NCBI GenBank assembly: GCA_013420905.1
Contig: JAAXNY010000008.1
Location: 806,001 to 870,000, forward strand
Direction: 5' to 3'
DNA: 64,000 bases
Source of the DNA: Collybia mongolica
Taxonomy: Eukaryota > Basidiomycota > Agaricomycetes > Agaricales > Clitocybaceae
In this document: piece by piece, positions 33,921 through 48,102 of the stretch
Numbering within the stretch: the stretch's first letter is position 1
How the letters are laid out: each line of letters opens with the position of its first letter
Notes under the pieces: generated by a model
Seen by the model: the letters and a program-made list of their open reading frames with translations, nothing else
What the model was told of the DNA's origin: nothing
The model's database searches: none
Made by a program: the position numbers and the translations under genes

Positions 33921-34505
33921 GAAATCCAGCGTGCGTAATGTCACTTGTGGCAGTTATAATGCTTGAGTGACTCACACAACTAAACGAGTAGCACCATTAA
34001 GCTGCGGAGCACTTGATGTCGGTTATACTTTACACGCGTTGTAACATGCGACACCAGGCTCCTCGAAGGCAGTACATCTTAGACGTTTCTTGATCTGCAT
34101 GCTTTTACCACACTCTTTATAAAGGTGTATAAGCCGTCTTATTCACGATCACCTTTCACCCTCTCAAAATCGAAAAAATGTCTTGTTTGACACGGCCTGA
34201 TGCTACTATAGACATGTCATATCTCACGCTGGCACGACGGTACTAGTCTGACCCATCAGCGATGCTCCACAGGGGCGGTTTGCACGGCCCCCAGTTTCCC
34301 GTGATCGTGCGAGAAACCCGGCTGCTGAGTCAGCGCAAATGCCTGAAGGCTCCTCCAATTTTTTCCCCGACGTTAACCTTGATCACCAACCCCCATCATC
34401 CCCCTTAGATCGACCTTTTCTTCCTTCTTTTCAACAACGCACGAAAAGTCTTATAAAAACACAAACCTTACGACGTCTTTGGTTTTTACATTGCTTGACA
34501 CTAAT
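33921..34505. other. Upstream region of DED1
   Basis: Between the F-box gene and DED1. It carries pyrimidine-rich stretches near 34390-34440 and a TATA-like element listed separately. Confidence 0.45.
34452..34458 (+). promoter_or_regulatory. TATA-like element upstream of DED1
   Basis: TATAAAA lies 48 bases before the DED1 start codon, after a pyrimidine-rich stretch. Position is compatible with a core promoter with a short leader, but no transcription start is known. Confidence 0.4.
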
Positions 34506-36635
<2,130 letters not shown>

Positions 36636-37977
36636 AGCATCGTGCAAGGCTCCCGACAATCTTCAAATCTCTCCTTTTCTATCATACACATCCTCGCCAC
36701 GGTTTTCGATCCTTTCCCTGCAATCATTTTCCCTGCCTCTTTTCGCCCACCCAGAAACAGAAAGCCTTAAACATCAAAAAAAAATCCCTGATTATATGTC
36801 TCTTCGACTATGAGGACACTTGCAGATCCGTTTAATCACCCTATCGCCATCGTTGACGAACTGCACTATTTATTCAGACTTGCACTCCGTAATATCGACT
36901 CCCCAGGCACCTTTTCCTCGGAGCCCTTTTTTCACGACACTCGACTCGACCTAGACGAACACGAACGATATTTCTTTGACTCTGCGCTGCTCTTAACGAC
37001 CTTTTTTTTTTGTCTCGTCTCGTCCGTTGCTCGCTCGCAACACCTTTGTTTGATGACACATCCACGCTTGTCCCGTCTACAACGCTACTACATTATAAAG
37101 GCGCGCTACATCATCAGGATGTGCATTCACTTAATTCCACCTTCGATCGGATGCATCCTATTCCTTATTCGTACTATACATATACCAAGTATTAGATGCG
37201 GGAACCTACACCCCCACCAGACACCGGCGCGGAACGAGCAACAAACATTGTCATCCATCCATCGATCCATCAGTCTTCGAATCTTTCATGTTTCGCGATA
37301 CATTTCCATGCATCTATACCCCATCCAAACACCATTATGTATTGCGACACAGAACGTTTGATCAACCCTCTTGGACTGATACCACCATCCTCCATTAGAT
37401 ACGATACGAGACAATTCACTTATCTGTTTTTAGAGCATCGCACACTACACTGTCATCCCATGTAACTTAGGTCTCTCGAGCTTTTTTTCCTTACTTTTTA
37501 CCATGTCGATTTCGATTACATCCCATGATATAATTTTCTGTTTCTGCAAAAATTGAGTCTCGTCATGAGGGGTACGAATTTCCGAATTGGCAATTGGCCG
37601 CAGAAAAAAGATTGTGTGAAATCCCACAGATATCACCCGAGGGGCCGGCCGTTTTCGAATTCAGTTTTGGACCCGACATTTCCTTTCATACTTGCATGAG
37701 GCACACATCGTTTCCATCTTCCCCCCACTACACGAAGCACGGCGCCATCCGCACAACGCAAATTCATACCCATCAGAATCGAATTGGGAATTAGAGGATA
37801 AAGGTATGTCGACTTCCACGTCACCCAGCACTTTTTCTCCACACTCTGACTAATTGGTTTGTTGTCCAACTCCTGCTTTTCTGTTTCTTTGTCGGCCTCT
37901 CGCTTTTTCTTTGTCAATGCTACACATACTACTGTAATTTAAGGTCTCAACCGCGCAATCTCCGACCGAACGATACC
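36636..37977. other. Long spacer downstream of DED1
   Basis: The left part must hold the DED1 3' untranslated region. The remainder is pyrimidine-rich with short open frames and no family resemblance. The leader of the next gene may contain an intron (gtatgtcgac near 37804 to an AG near 37944). Confidence 0.4.
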
Positions 37978-39790
37978 ATGTATCGAGTGTCATCGCCAAT
38001 ATTCGATGTCCCCGAATTCCCAACTTTGAGGCGGGTAAAGCCACTACCTAAGCGTAGGCGCACATCTACCCCAGCGATGGTAGAATCCGATCAAGTTGCT
38101 GTAGCTAGTAGCCCCCTCTTTCTCGGGGCGGCACTAGATGGGTTGCAGCTGCCAGGCCCCGACGCCACTGCAGAGGAACTTCTCACCCACGCAGAAACAC
38201 TTTCTGCGAGGATGGCTTTACAATCGTTTTATATCCCTGAATTCATGCCTCGCGCTGCGGAGGCTGGACAAATTAGCAATAATGGGTTTGGTGGAGGGGC
38301 TCCGAATGGAACTCTGGAGGATCTAGCTTCGACCGCGTCCTCTATCAACTTCAGTACTGGTTACGGAGGTGGGAGAGAGGAGGAAGAGGAGCATGGAGAT
38401 GGTGATTACATTGACCATTTACAACAGCCTGGTAATACGAAGAAAAGGAAAGTGCCTGCGAATGCATCAGGATCGGTCCGGGGCCATGATCCCTCCGTAG
38501 CTGAACAAGACGAACCCATGGACAGGGGAATCCCTACAGGACGACCAGAGCACGAGGTCGCTGAGGTGTACCAGCCCCCTTCCTCTTTTGGGATGCTATC
38601 GCAACGCAGGGGGAAATTGTCCGCAGCGATGTTAGCGGGCTTACAACACAAGGAGATGCTGAAAACACGGAAGCGTCAGCTGGCAGCTGTCCTTGGGGCG
38701 CTGTCACATGGTGATACTCTTGCACTTGACCAGGCACTCTCTGCAAACTATCCGTTTGCGGGATCGGGCTTCGATGACATGAAGAACTCGGAGCCCCCAA
38801 GGGTTCGGCTCTCGCGCCGCAGGTCCACACGCCTTGCTCGGGCGGCTCGGATGTACCCCCGGCACCCAGACCAGATGCCGTTCCCTGCAATTGGCTTCAC
38901 GTTTGTCTGTCCCAGCGCGAGTGAGTGGTGGTGTTATATTTTCTTTCGGTGACCAGCCAGCCCTGATGAACGTATCATTCATCGCCAATCTTGGGCCTTT
39001 TTTCGTAGCTGCGGACCGCCTCATTGCAACTAAAGAGGAGGTGGCCATGTTACGCAACCGTTTCGAGGCAGAATTAGCCCGGCAAGCGGCAAAGGCTGCG
39101 AAGCTTGCTGCGACAAGCAGAATGATGACACCCCTCCCTGTGAAGGGTAGGTCAAAAAGAGATCGCGCCCAACAACAGGCACGCGCCATCACCGGAGGGA
39201 AGGGGGAACAGACAGGAGAAACGTTGGACCAGTCCTTGACGGGGATGAAGCCACGAGGGAAGAAGAAGAAACGTTCAGCACTTGCCAATGCCTCCAACCC
39301 GCATCACCTACGCAACTACGTGCCATCACGTCTACCACATTCAGGGCAGAACAACACGAGCCAGGCAAACGCCAATGCCCAAAGTTTTCTGGGGCCAATG
39401 CCGCTTCGCTTCCTGTCAGCAGAAATACCCCCGCGACGTCGCAAGAAAGCCCCCGTGCCTCAGCCGATGGCCCAGCTGACGAACCCAGCAGACGAGTGGA
39501 TCTGCGCGTTCTGTGAGTACGCCCTGTTCTATGGAGATGAGCAGGAGTATCGTCGCGCGGTGCGCAACCGTAAAAAGATTCTGAGGAGAAGGCGACGCGC
39601 GAGGGAACGTGCCGCAGCCGCTGCCAGTGGGAATAGTACGGCCAAGGTACCCGAGAAGAGCGGATCGGCCAATGAGGAGTATGAAGGGTACGAGCCCTCT
39701 GCCGACGAGTTTGCCACGATTCCCAAGCAAACCAAATGGAAAGGGGATCCTAATAAAGAACGTGGAGGGGAGCAGGCATCTTATGGATAG
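37978..39790 (+). CDS. Conserved basidiomycete protein of unknown function, basic C-terminus
   Basis: Exons 37978-38920 and 39009-39790 (88-nt intron, phase 1) give 574 residues. The N-terminal half is low-complexity with an acidic EEEEEHGDGDYIDH stretch followed by KKRKVP, a likely nuclear signal. A helical segment RRGKLSAAMLAGLQHKEMLK follows. The C-terminal half has NPADEWICAFCEYALFYGD (paired cysteines) directly followed by the strongly basic YRRAVRNRKKILRRRRRARE and an alanine run. I recall this Cys-pair plus basic-helix end from other mushroom proteins without a name, so nuclear or nucleic-acid-related work is a guess. The start ATG 37978 gives MYRVSSPIFDVPEFPTLRR. Confidence 0.75.
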
Positions 39791-40660
39791 GATTGGCTGA
39801 TGGGATAGCTCATTATAGAGTGCCACGGTAGTGGTATAACGTTCCTTTAGAATTGTGCCCTATCTATGCATCCATATGTTTCCCTCATGAGCAATCTTAG
39901 TTGCCGGATTCGCTTAGAATTGGAGAAGATTTGAGTTGAATGATCAGAAGACAGATCATACATGTTGTTCATTGTTTGCGACGCCGGTGGCAGCCGGGCC
40001 GAGACTGAGTTTATTTTGACAATGGCTACACGAGCCGCTTTCAATTGACCAAAAAGTTTGGTTGAACGGCTGGGGTAGCATTTCCGATTTTTCTCAACAT
40101 TGGCATCGAGTCCATCAAATCCTGGCCATTACGACCTCATCAGGCGCTATCTCCAGGTCAGCTTCCCAACTTTAAAAATACAATCAACTACGCGACTAAT
40201 TATTTTCCACAACCGTTCAATTGCAGCCGTATCATTCGCGCTGGTCCGAACGCATACACGAAATCGAGCCGCGCTTAACTGCTCCTCGCATTGTAAGAAT
40301 AAGTCTTATCTTCTCGAGATACTGAGGCATGCGTTTCAGGGATGTCACCAGGGTTATAAGCTCGCGATCGTGCAGCGCAGCTTCGACCCTTCATCCTCGA
40401 GTCTTGTATTGCCTCTATTGCGAAAGAGAGTGCGCGCACGAGTTATCGACTGGTTCAGTGCTATTCTGAAGGGAGATAACGCGCTTTGGCCACGCTGACT
40501 TAATCTCTCGTGGTATTTCTATATATGCTTACAACCCTTCTTGTTCGTCATTGCAGCTTCTCTCCCAAAACCGACGTTCCTTCATTTCGGACGGCATTCC
40601 CGGCAAAACTTTCGCGCATTCCTTCGACGTGTCGTCCCCCCTTCCGTTTTACCCCCCAAA
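39791..40660. other. Upstream region of the single-finger GATA gene, with a possible small gene
   Basis: At about 40103-40498 two short plus-strand pieces could be exons (PGHYDLIRRYLQ, then after gtcagc...ttgcag PYHSRWSERIHEIEPRLTAP). No ATG fits the first piece and no family is recognised. The leader of the GATA gene (40.5-40.66 kb) probably contains an intron. Confidence 0.3.
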
Positions 40661-42002
40661 ATGTCGTCCGATGGACGTTATTTGTACTCTCAATCCGGAA
40701 TGAACACAGGCTACGACTATTCAGCGTACCCTCCCCCCCCACCCCCGCAAACCTATGAAAATCCACAAATGACCCAAGCACCCCCTCGTCCAATGCGTCC
40801 ATCCTCTTCTACTCAATCACAATCTCCACACCAGCCGTACAACCAACCAACGTCGTACTCACACCCAAATTATGCACCCGGCCCCTATATGGCACCCCCA
40901 CCCCAACACCCTCAGTGGACTGGCGATGGCTGGGCACAATACAATCAATCTTACACCCACGCCCCACCCCCACCCCCACCCCCGCCTCAAGTCGAAGGGT
41001 CTTACAACCCCGTCCCTGGACGGCCCGAGACGGTCCCCACTTCATCTATGGAGGGAAGAGAGTACGGTACCTCAAATCACCCAGATCCTCGGCGTGTTGA
41101 AGACCGACCGCCCCCACCCAACCCTCCCCCACCTCAACCAACAGCCAGGCGGCGAGAACAAGAATCTCCGCCTGCGGCATCGCCAGGCACGCAGACAGGG
41201 CTGGACTTCATGAAGGTGATGCATATCTTTTACCTGGTGACGTTCAGAATTCTCACAGTTTTTGTTTATCCCCTTCAATTACCTAGCTCCTGGAATCCTA
41301 TCGTGTCATTATTGATGCGGCTGGCAGCTCGTCGATACCAGGTAGACCTCCCGCTCCGGAGGCATTTGAGCGCATGATGCAGTCTGCGACGTATGGGGCG
41401 CAGTTATTTGAGGCCGCTATGGTACAAGAGGAGGCTGCACCATCAGATGCGGCGCGATCGCCTAAGAGGAAAGAATCTGAAGGATCAGTAGAGCCAACAG
41501 ATGGCGCCGCTACGGCAGCACCTAAGCGACAGGTAAGTATGCAAATCTCGCGAATGGTCGCATCGTTATTTATTCAGCGGCCAGAAGACCGAAGATGCAG
41601 CCGTACAGGAGGGCCAATCATGCCGTGGCTGCAATGCTACATCAACGCCCGAATGGCGACGAGGGCCACTAGGTAATATGTCTTTTTTTTCAATGTTGTT
41701 GCGACCTTTCCCGAAATGCGATTATTAACATGTTCCTTTCTAGGTCCACGAACGCTGTGCAACGCGTGTGGGTTAGTTTACGCCAAACTCGTCAGTCTAA
41801 TCTGTGTTGCAAATCTGAATTCTAAATTTATATTCTCGCTTGTCAGTTAAAAAAGCGAGTGCGAGAAAGGGTCGTGGGCACGTCGAAGAACGGCGCTGCT
41901 GGTTCGCAGGCTCTAGACAACGACTCTGTGGACGGTGATAGTGACGACGACGATGAAGAGTACGGCTCTCAAGATCGCCGAAGTGATGGGGGGAGGGACT
42001 GA
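40661..42002 (+). CDS. Single-finger GATA transcription factor, type IVb (NsdD/WC-2-like finger)
   Basis: Exons 40661-41215, 41287-41532, 41585-41672, 41744-41790 and 41847-42002 give 363 residues. The finger is C-x2-C-x18-C-x2-C (CRGCNATSTPEWRRGPLG, PRTLCNACGLVYAKL), cut by introns after PL and after AKL. The 18-residue loop and the TPEWRRGP and GL-YAKL wording match the fungal IVb group (NsdD/Sub-1, White-collar-2). No PAS domain is present, so it is not WC-2 itself; an NsdD-like developmental regulator is the better guess. The N-terminal 185 residues are Pro/Gln/Tyr-rich with long proline runs. A conserved-looking helix (LLESYRVIIDAAGSSS, FERMMQSATYGAQLFEAA) precedes the finger, and the tail is acidic (DGDSDDDDEE). 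An upstream ATG at 40541 in the same frame looks non-coding. Confidence 0.88.
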
Positions 42003-43259
42003 ACTCGGGACGATTGCCGGTTTATCTTGTGTATTTTTTTGTTGCGCTTACCCGTCTTGCTAATATTGCTTTGTCACCTCTGGCGAGCTTCGTTCGTAGC
42101 ATAGCATATTTTTCTCTCCCCCCCACCCGGTCGTGTTATTCCGCCTCGTGCCAGCTGATCAGATTTGTATACTTTCTTTGGTCCGACATCAGACCGTTAT
42201 TATTGGTGTAAGTTCATCATACATGTAGCCCCACTTCCCTCGTCCTTGATGATATGGGCTGAGAACTCCCCTCGTTCTTTTTAGTTTCCACGACGCGGGC
42301 AATATCCCAGAGCAATTCTTAGAGCATTACATTCTGCACGCGCACCATTCCTTCTCGTTTACGAAGGCTTGTTCTCCATTTGGCATCATGTCTCGCGGGG
42401 CTGAATCAATGTCACGGTGAGTTATCTATCCCCGCGCGTGGAGGTTCCACTCTGCGACACTGATATCTTACCGCCAGACGTTGCGCCCGCTCTGAGACTT
42501 CCCCGTCACAGGGTAGAATCCCTCCCTCTCTCTCTTGCTCTATTCTTGAACATTGCTGTACGATTTATAGCTAGGTGGCGGTTGTATCAAATTTTTTTTT
42601 TTTGGCGGCTTTTTTTAATGGGCGTATGTTTAACAATATAATCCAATAGTATTCACGGGTTTGGCATAGTGCATGTTCGCATCAGCCCGTTTTGATATGC
42701 ATGAACGTGCAACAAGCGACATCATTGCTCCTTTGTGTCGTGCCAGTTGGTGTACTTCTTTCGACTATTTTTTGAGTTCTGTCCTGTTGAGATGGAGAGA
42801 GAGATCTACAGTAATGAGTTATTGCACGTAAAGGCCACAGTGGCTCCTGCTCGTGCCTTAACCTTCGATTCGCCAAAGGATGGTTCTTTGCTTTAAAGTC
42901 TATCGAAATAAAGATCTGTCGTGGAGATCCGATCGTGACCTGGTCTCAGGAAAACAAATGACGCCAGACTGACAAGTCTAATCGAAGTCGCCCTTTGAGT
43001 ACAAGATATACACATGAGCTTGAGAAGCCTGTCAGCCTGAAACAAAATAAAAGAGTAATCATAAAAGGAGCGAACGCTCCATCAGCGCGGGACCACCCAT
43101 GTCACGTCGTGAGTACGTCCCGGAATGTCCGCGATAACAGAAAACATTGAGAATGGGTTCCAAGATCAGAATACACCCCTAAGTGCAAAGAATGTCCACC
43201 CTAATAAATTACAGCGTATATACAATAGGTTATGATTACTATACATGACTCTACAACCA
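42003..43259. other. Intergenic between converging genes
   Basis: 3' flanks of the GATA gene and SPT20. A T-rich stretch lies at 42592-42616. No gene or RNA was recognised. Confidence 0.4.
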
Positions 43260-45346
43260 CTATCGCCTCGGGATCCCAGGCAGGCCAGCTTTGCCCGCCG
43301 GCATCTGCGGCGGCGTGGCAGTCATCCCAGGCATCGCCTGACCAGTCATAGGCATACCCCGTCCCATACCCAGTTGCCAGTACCCTGCCATCGCAGGCGT
43401 CATTCGTCCAGGCACGCCAGGCATTTGTCCGAAATTGACTGGGTTGTAACCATACATTGTCGTGGTGGTATAGGCGTGTAACTGTGGCTGCTGCTGCCCC
43501 CCATCCTGAGTGGCGGAGGCATTGGGTGGGGTCCCTGCTGTGCCGTGCGCAAGGTGTGCCGGCATGCCCTGCGGGTGGGGAGAGGGGTTTCCGTGAATCA
43601 TGGGCCGCAGTTCTGCTGGATTGTACGAGGGTGTAAACACAGCTTGTGGGTGCTGAGGTGGGTGTTTCTGTTGCGGGGGTTGGGCGTTCGATGGCATCGG
43701 CGAGCGCGCTGCGATGGGTTTATTCATCATCATGGGGCTGTTGCGCACAGCTGTCGATGATGTTGGTTGGCCGCCCTGGGGTGTTGCGCGGCCGTTCTTC
43801 TGTGCGTTCATGTGTAGGTACGCAGCTGCTTGGCGCTGCTGAGCATATATCTGCGTATTGCTGAAACCACCGTGAATCTGGGGGGGCATTTGTACATTAT
43901 TTGCGGGCGGCTTCGGCGCGACGTTTCGGGGGCCAGCGGGTGGCGCATTAAGGAATTGTGCATTAGGTATTGACGGCTGGAAAACAGGCGTTGGTACTTG
44001 GTTAGAACTCGAGGGCTGGGGAGCGGATTGTGAAGCGGTATGTGCTTGCGATGAGGATGGTCGGGGCGATTGTGAAAAATGCTGTCTCTGGGCCGGTGTT
44101 GAAGTCCTTTTGGCTGATTCAGTAGCTGCTTGTACGCTTGGATAGACCTGGGGCTGCAAAGGAGACCGGGCGTGTGGGGATGGTGTTGCATTGATATTTG
44201 GGACTTGCAGATGGTTGATGAAATGAGTAGCTTGCGGAGGGACAGGTGTCTGCGATCCGTTGGGTCTTGGAAAATTAGGTGCAGCAAACGTTATCTTCGG
44301 TGTATCCGTTGTCTTTGCCACCTTGTTATCTTTCTTGTCGTCTGATTCTGCTGGAGATTGTGCGTGAGAGAAATTCTGAGCTGGTGTGGGCGGCTTTGTG
44401 GGTGACTGTTGTTGAGGATTTGATATGTATTGGGTCGCAGGAAGGGGGGTTGGTGGCTTTGTTGATGCCTGTCTTGCATTCTGGATGACATCCAGGATTC
44501 GGTAGCTGGAATAGAAGTCAGTGTCAATACAATCGATGAGTCTGAATCGACTTACTTGGGGGCATGCGTTCTGGTTGTCTGGGGAGCCATGAACTGCATA
44601 ATTTTAGCTCTCCGTGCTTTGTCTGTTTCATCCTCTTCTGGATCCATGGCAGCAGCTTTCCGCTTCAGAGATACGGGAACTGTGGGCGTGGATACCCGCA
44701 AGACATGGTTTGCCATACGGGTGAGATGTGGATCAGGGTCGAGGCAGAGTGGTGGTGAGATTGCAAGCTAAAGTCGGTGTCAATTAAGGACCACAATGCT
44801 CTAAAGAGACACTCACAAGGAGTCGGGCCTCGATAGCTAAAGCGTCCTTATCCGTCCACTTGCCCCCAGAGCGTTGGTTGAGCGAGCATATATCGGCCCA
44901 GAGCGTCTCGGAGTTCGGATGGAGAACAGCACGAGTTCGTTCAGGCTTCTCAGGTATGTGTTCCTTGTTTCGCTGGGGCCGATAATCCAGAAGTTCAACA
45001 ATCATACAGCCTAGCAGACGCTCAAAAATAAGTGGCTCGTCACTTGAAGATTCGGTCACACGTACCATCATAGAATGGCACTTTCGCTGCCTCAAAAAGG
45101 TCAAGAAAGTCCACGGGTATTCGATGAGCCCGAATATCATCGAGTAGCGACTGGTAACTCAGGTGAGCCACTAACTCCTAATTTTGAGGAGGATTCACTA
45201 ACCGCAATCTGGTTATTATATAGAAACTTGGACCCCTGATTCAATGTCCAGTATTCCGAGTGAAGATGGACCGTGAACGAGGGTGGAGACGACTCTGTCC
45301 TCTCTAAGAGTTCCTCAACAAAGCGCGTACGATTGTAGCCCGCCAT
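43260..45346 (-). CDS. SPT20: SAGA complex subunit Spt20
   Basis: Exons 45346-45203, 45150-45066, 45010-44817, 44767-44556 and 44505-43260 give 626 residues. Spt20 is a scaffold subunit of the SAGA co-activator. The family signature fills the N-terminal 170 residues: PSFTVHLHSEYWTLNQG, KFLYNNQIASLLDDIRAHRI, PVDFLDLFEAAKVPFYDG, CMIVELLDYRP, then an arginine/lysine block VSLKRKAAAMDPEEDETDKA. The remaining 400 residues are Pro/Gln/Ser/Asn-rich and disordered, usual for activator-contact regions, and end MPAGKAGLPGIPRR. Introns are 49-55 nt. The start was placed at MAGYNRTRF; the frame remains open a little upstream but without ATG. Its start lies about 140 bp from HGH1 on the other strand. Confidence 0.93.
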
Positions 45347-45487
45347 ATGGTCATGAATCCCCAAGGCCCAAGCTGGTCGGATTGAATGGTGGTTGTAGCA
45401 CTATAGTAAGTGCGCGTGCTGATGTAAGGCGGTGCCAAGAAAGGCGTACTATAACTTTAAGTCACGTGAAGATAAAGTCGCGAAATC
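45347..45487. promoter_or_regulatory. Shared divergent promoter of SPT20 and HGH1
   Basis: Only 141 bp separate the two start codons on opposite strands, so both promoters must overlap or extend into the neighbour. A TCACGTGA palindrome sits at 45461-45468; CACGTG is bound by bHLH factors such as Cbf1-type proteins (family knowledge). Confidence 0.6.
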
Positions 45488-47231
45488 ATGGACGGCCAGC
45501 TTCGCGAGGTCAGCTCAAGCAGAAACCCTCATTTTACCACTCATGGCTGATCATAAACGCTGAATATCTAGCTTATTCCCTTTCTACGGGACCGGAACCC
45601 CCAAGTTCGGCAGATCGCACTGTCGCATCTTCTACCACAGACACCACCTGGTTCACCTCACCGAAATATTTTTTTCGACGGGTTGGGAGGAGGAATACAG
45701 CTGAAATCGAAAGAGGCAGATGCCATTAGAGACTTGAAACTTTTGTGCAGGGATCAACTCGTGAGGTTATATATTATTTCTCGGATGATAAAGGTCTCAA
45801 ACCATCACCTAGAACATCGCGCACGATGCTTTCCGTGCGTTAGTAAACCTGTCAGATTCTCCCCTGCTAGTGGCATCCCTGTCAGAGCTTTCGTTTCTGA
45901 CATTCATAGTTTCATATATAATTGTGCGTTTCCCTTATGTCGCCCTAAACATAGCGGGCTCCAAGCTGATTGGCACCCCAGAATCCAGGGTCAATTCTGG
46001 CTGATCTTGCATCCATGCTACTATCAAATTTAACAGCATCATCTGTCGCATGCTCGACCGTTTTGTCTCTAAAAATATCGATCATACCAGACACCACGCA
46101 AATCAATGGATTCTATGCAACGCAATCACGCTGTGGGACTAGCACGGCCCCAACACCTTATCCATCGGGATCACCACAGGACGTTGCAGCCTTGCCATTG
46201 TTGCTTGATTCATTCTCCCAAGGGGCGGAGATTAACGAATCAGGCGATCGGTCGAAACGGACACGGAAAGGCGAGCTTCATTTCTTGGCTAGTGTGTTTG
46301 CCAACTTGAGTGTCGTATGTCGCGTTGCCATATCCCGCCTACTATATTTGATAGTTACCTCCCAGGCTCCTGCAGGCCGCAATTTCTTCCTTGAGCCTCG
46401 AGCGATTGACGTTCTAAAAACTGATAGCGAGCTAGAGTATCCGTTAGCTAGAATCGTGCCATTTACAGAACACAAGGACAAGATTCGAAGAGGGGGGGTT
46501 ACTTCTACAATCAAGTAGGTGTACTCGATGAAATACCCCTTATAAATGCATCTACTGATGCTTATCCAGGAATTGTGCATTCCACGCCCCTGGACACAAA
46601 GCGTTGCTGTCCCCAGACACAATCAAGGTCGCAGTACCCCCGTCAACAGTGACGGCCCCCGGAATCGACGCTTTGTCATATCTTCTGCTTCCCCTTGCAG
46701 GCCCAGAGGAATTTGACCTTGAAGTGTGTACCTGGGTCAAAGAATTGTGACCTTACACTCACCCTGACCATCATAAACAGGATCAAGAAAAGCTCCCGGA
46801 CGCTCTACAGTTCCTACCCCCAACCAAAACACGGGAACCCGACGCGACGCTACGTCTGACCCACGTTGAGACCCTGCTTTTGCTCTGCCACACTCGATGG
46901 GGTCGCGAATTCTTGCGCGAACACGGCGTGTATGAGATTGTGAGAGCGGCACACGAGAACGAGACTGTGGACAAGGCAAGTTCGTCAGCTTATAGAGAAT
47001 AAGAACACCCTTTGACTTGTGTATATTATACAGATCTCGGAACATATTGAGCGCTTGGTTACGCTTTTGAAGGGCGAGGAACCTTCTGATCCGAATGCCC
47101 TGGATGAGGGACCAATTGAACCCGACTCGCATTCTCGAGCCCTTGGTGCAGCTCTTGTGGATGCTACTGCAGAGGGCGTTTCAGTTAGTTCTGAGCCCGA
47201 TGACGAAGACAACAAAATCGAAGAAGTCTGA
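45488..47231 (+). CDS. HGH1: Hgh1, eEF2 folding factor (FAM203 family)
   Basis: Eight exons (45488-45508, 45572-45760, 45813-45923, 45982-46314, 46366-46514, 46570-46723, 46781-46975, 47034-47231) give 449 residues. Hgh1 is an armadillo-like adaptor that brings eEF2 to the TRiC chaperonin. Family markers are MDGQLRELIPFLRDRNPQVR at the start, QIALSHLLPQTP, DAFRALVNLSD, LHFLASVFANLSV, APAGRNFFLEPRA, TIKNCAFHAPGHKALL, HVETLLLLCHTRWGREFLR, EHGVYEIVRAAHENE and HIERLVTLLKGEE, followed by an acidic end. The first exon is just seven codons. The last intron starts with GC (AAG|GCAAGT at 46976) and no GT donor keeps the frame, so it is a GC-AG intron. Confidence 0.93.
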
Positions 47232-48102
47232 TGTTCATCAGAGCTGTACATGCTACTTGCCCCACCATTTGGTCATAATTAAATACAGTTATGGTTCACT
47301 CGTCCATCAGTGATTTCGTCAATCACAGCAGTACGGAAGTGAGCGCCAACTCATCAAACGTCGGTAACCATTTCTCAGCTCTTTGACACTACTTATATCA
47401 ATTTCAATACTTCACAAATATAGGTGTCACTCAGAAAAATCTCACCGTTTTAGCCCAGCACATCATTCTATTGCATCTCACAGCTCTTTCTATTATCACC
47501 AAAGTTTCAGGGTCCTTCGTACTTTTTCACACACCCCAGTCGATAACGTGATCGATTTCCAAGCCTATTTTTGTAAGATCCAATTCCTCTCGCCCACCCC
47601 TAGGCCGCAATCCTTCCACTCCAATACAATTGCTGTCGCGAGGACAACGAACATGGCAACCCGAGCTCCAGACCGCGATCTAAATGTGGCATTGTATATC
47701 GTTTGCATTCGCAGCATCTATGTATTCCAATCATATGGAACAAGGTAATTGGAGCGGTTGGAGTGTCCCCTGCAACGATATTGATTCTTATGCCACGGTC
47801 CCACCCCAAATCATTGGTAACTGTCCATCGGTATCCTGCGAACCATTTGGTATCGCCTCAAAGCAACGAGGAGGTTATATAACGCAAGATGGATGGGAGT
47901 TTCGTTTCTCATTCCTCCTCGTTCCCCCTCTTTCGCACTTTGCTCACTATCTTTCCTCGATCTGTGATCGAATTGTTTGACTCTCCTTTCTATACTTGAT
48001 TTCGAGCTAGACTCTGAAGACCTCTCCGCCTCTACCTTGAGCATAGAATCTTGGTCTACGCGACCCACCCTCCTTGATCTCACTACTCCTTTCGTATTAA
48101 AA
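47232..48102. other. Intergenic, promoter side of the secreted repetitive protein
   Basis: No gene seen. Contains pyrimidine-rich DNA near 47.4-47.6 and 47.9-48.0 kb and a TATATAA stretch at about 47876. Confidence 0.4.

Noticed and set aside
40541..40660. N-terminal extension of the single-finger GATA protein
   Set aside because: The extra 40 residues read like leader DNA and contain likely intron ends; ATG 40661 starts a typical N-terminus.
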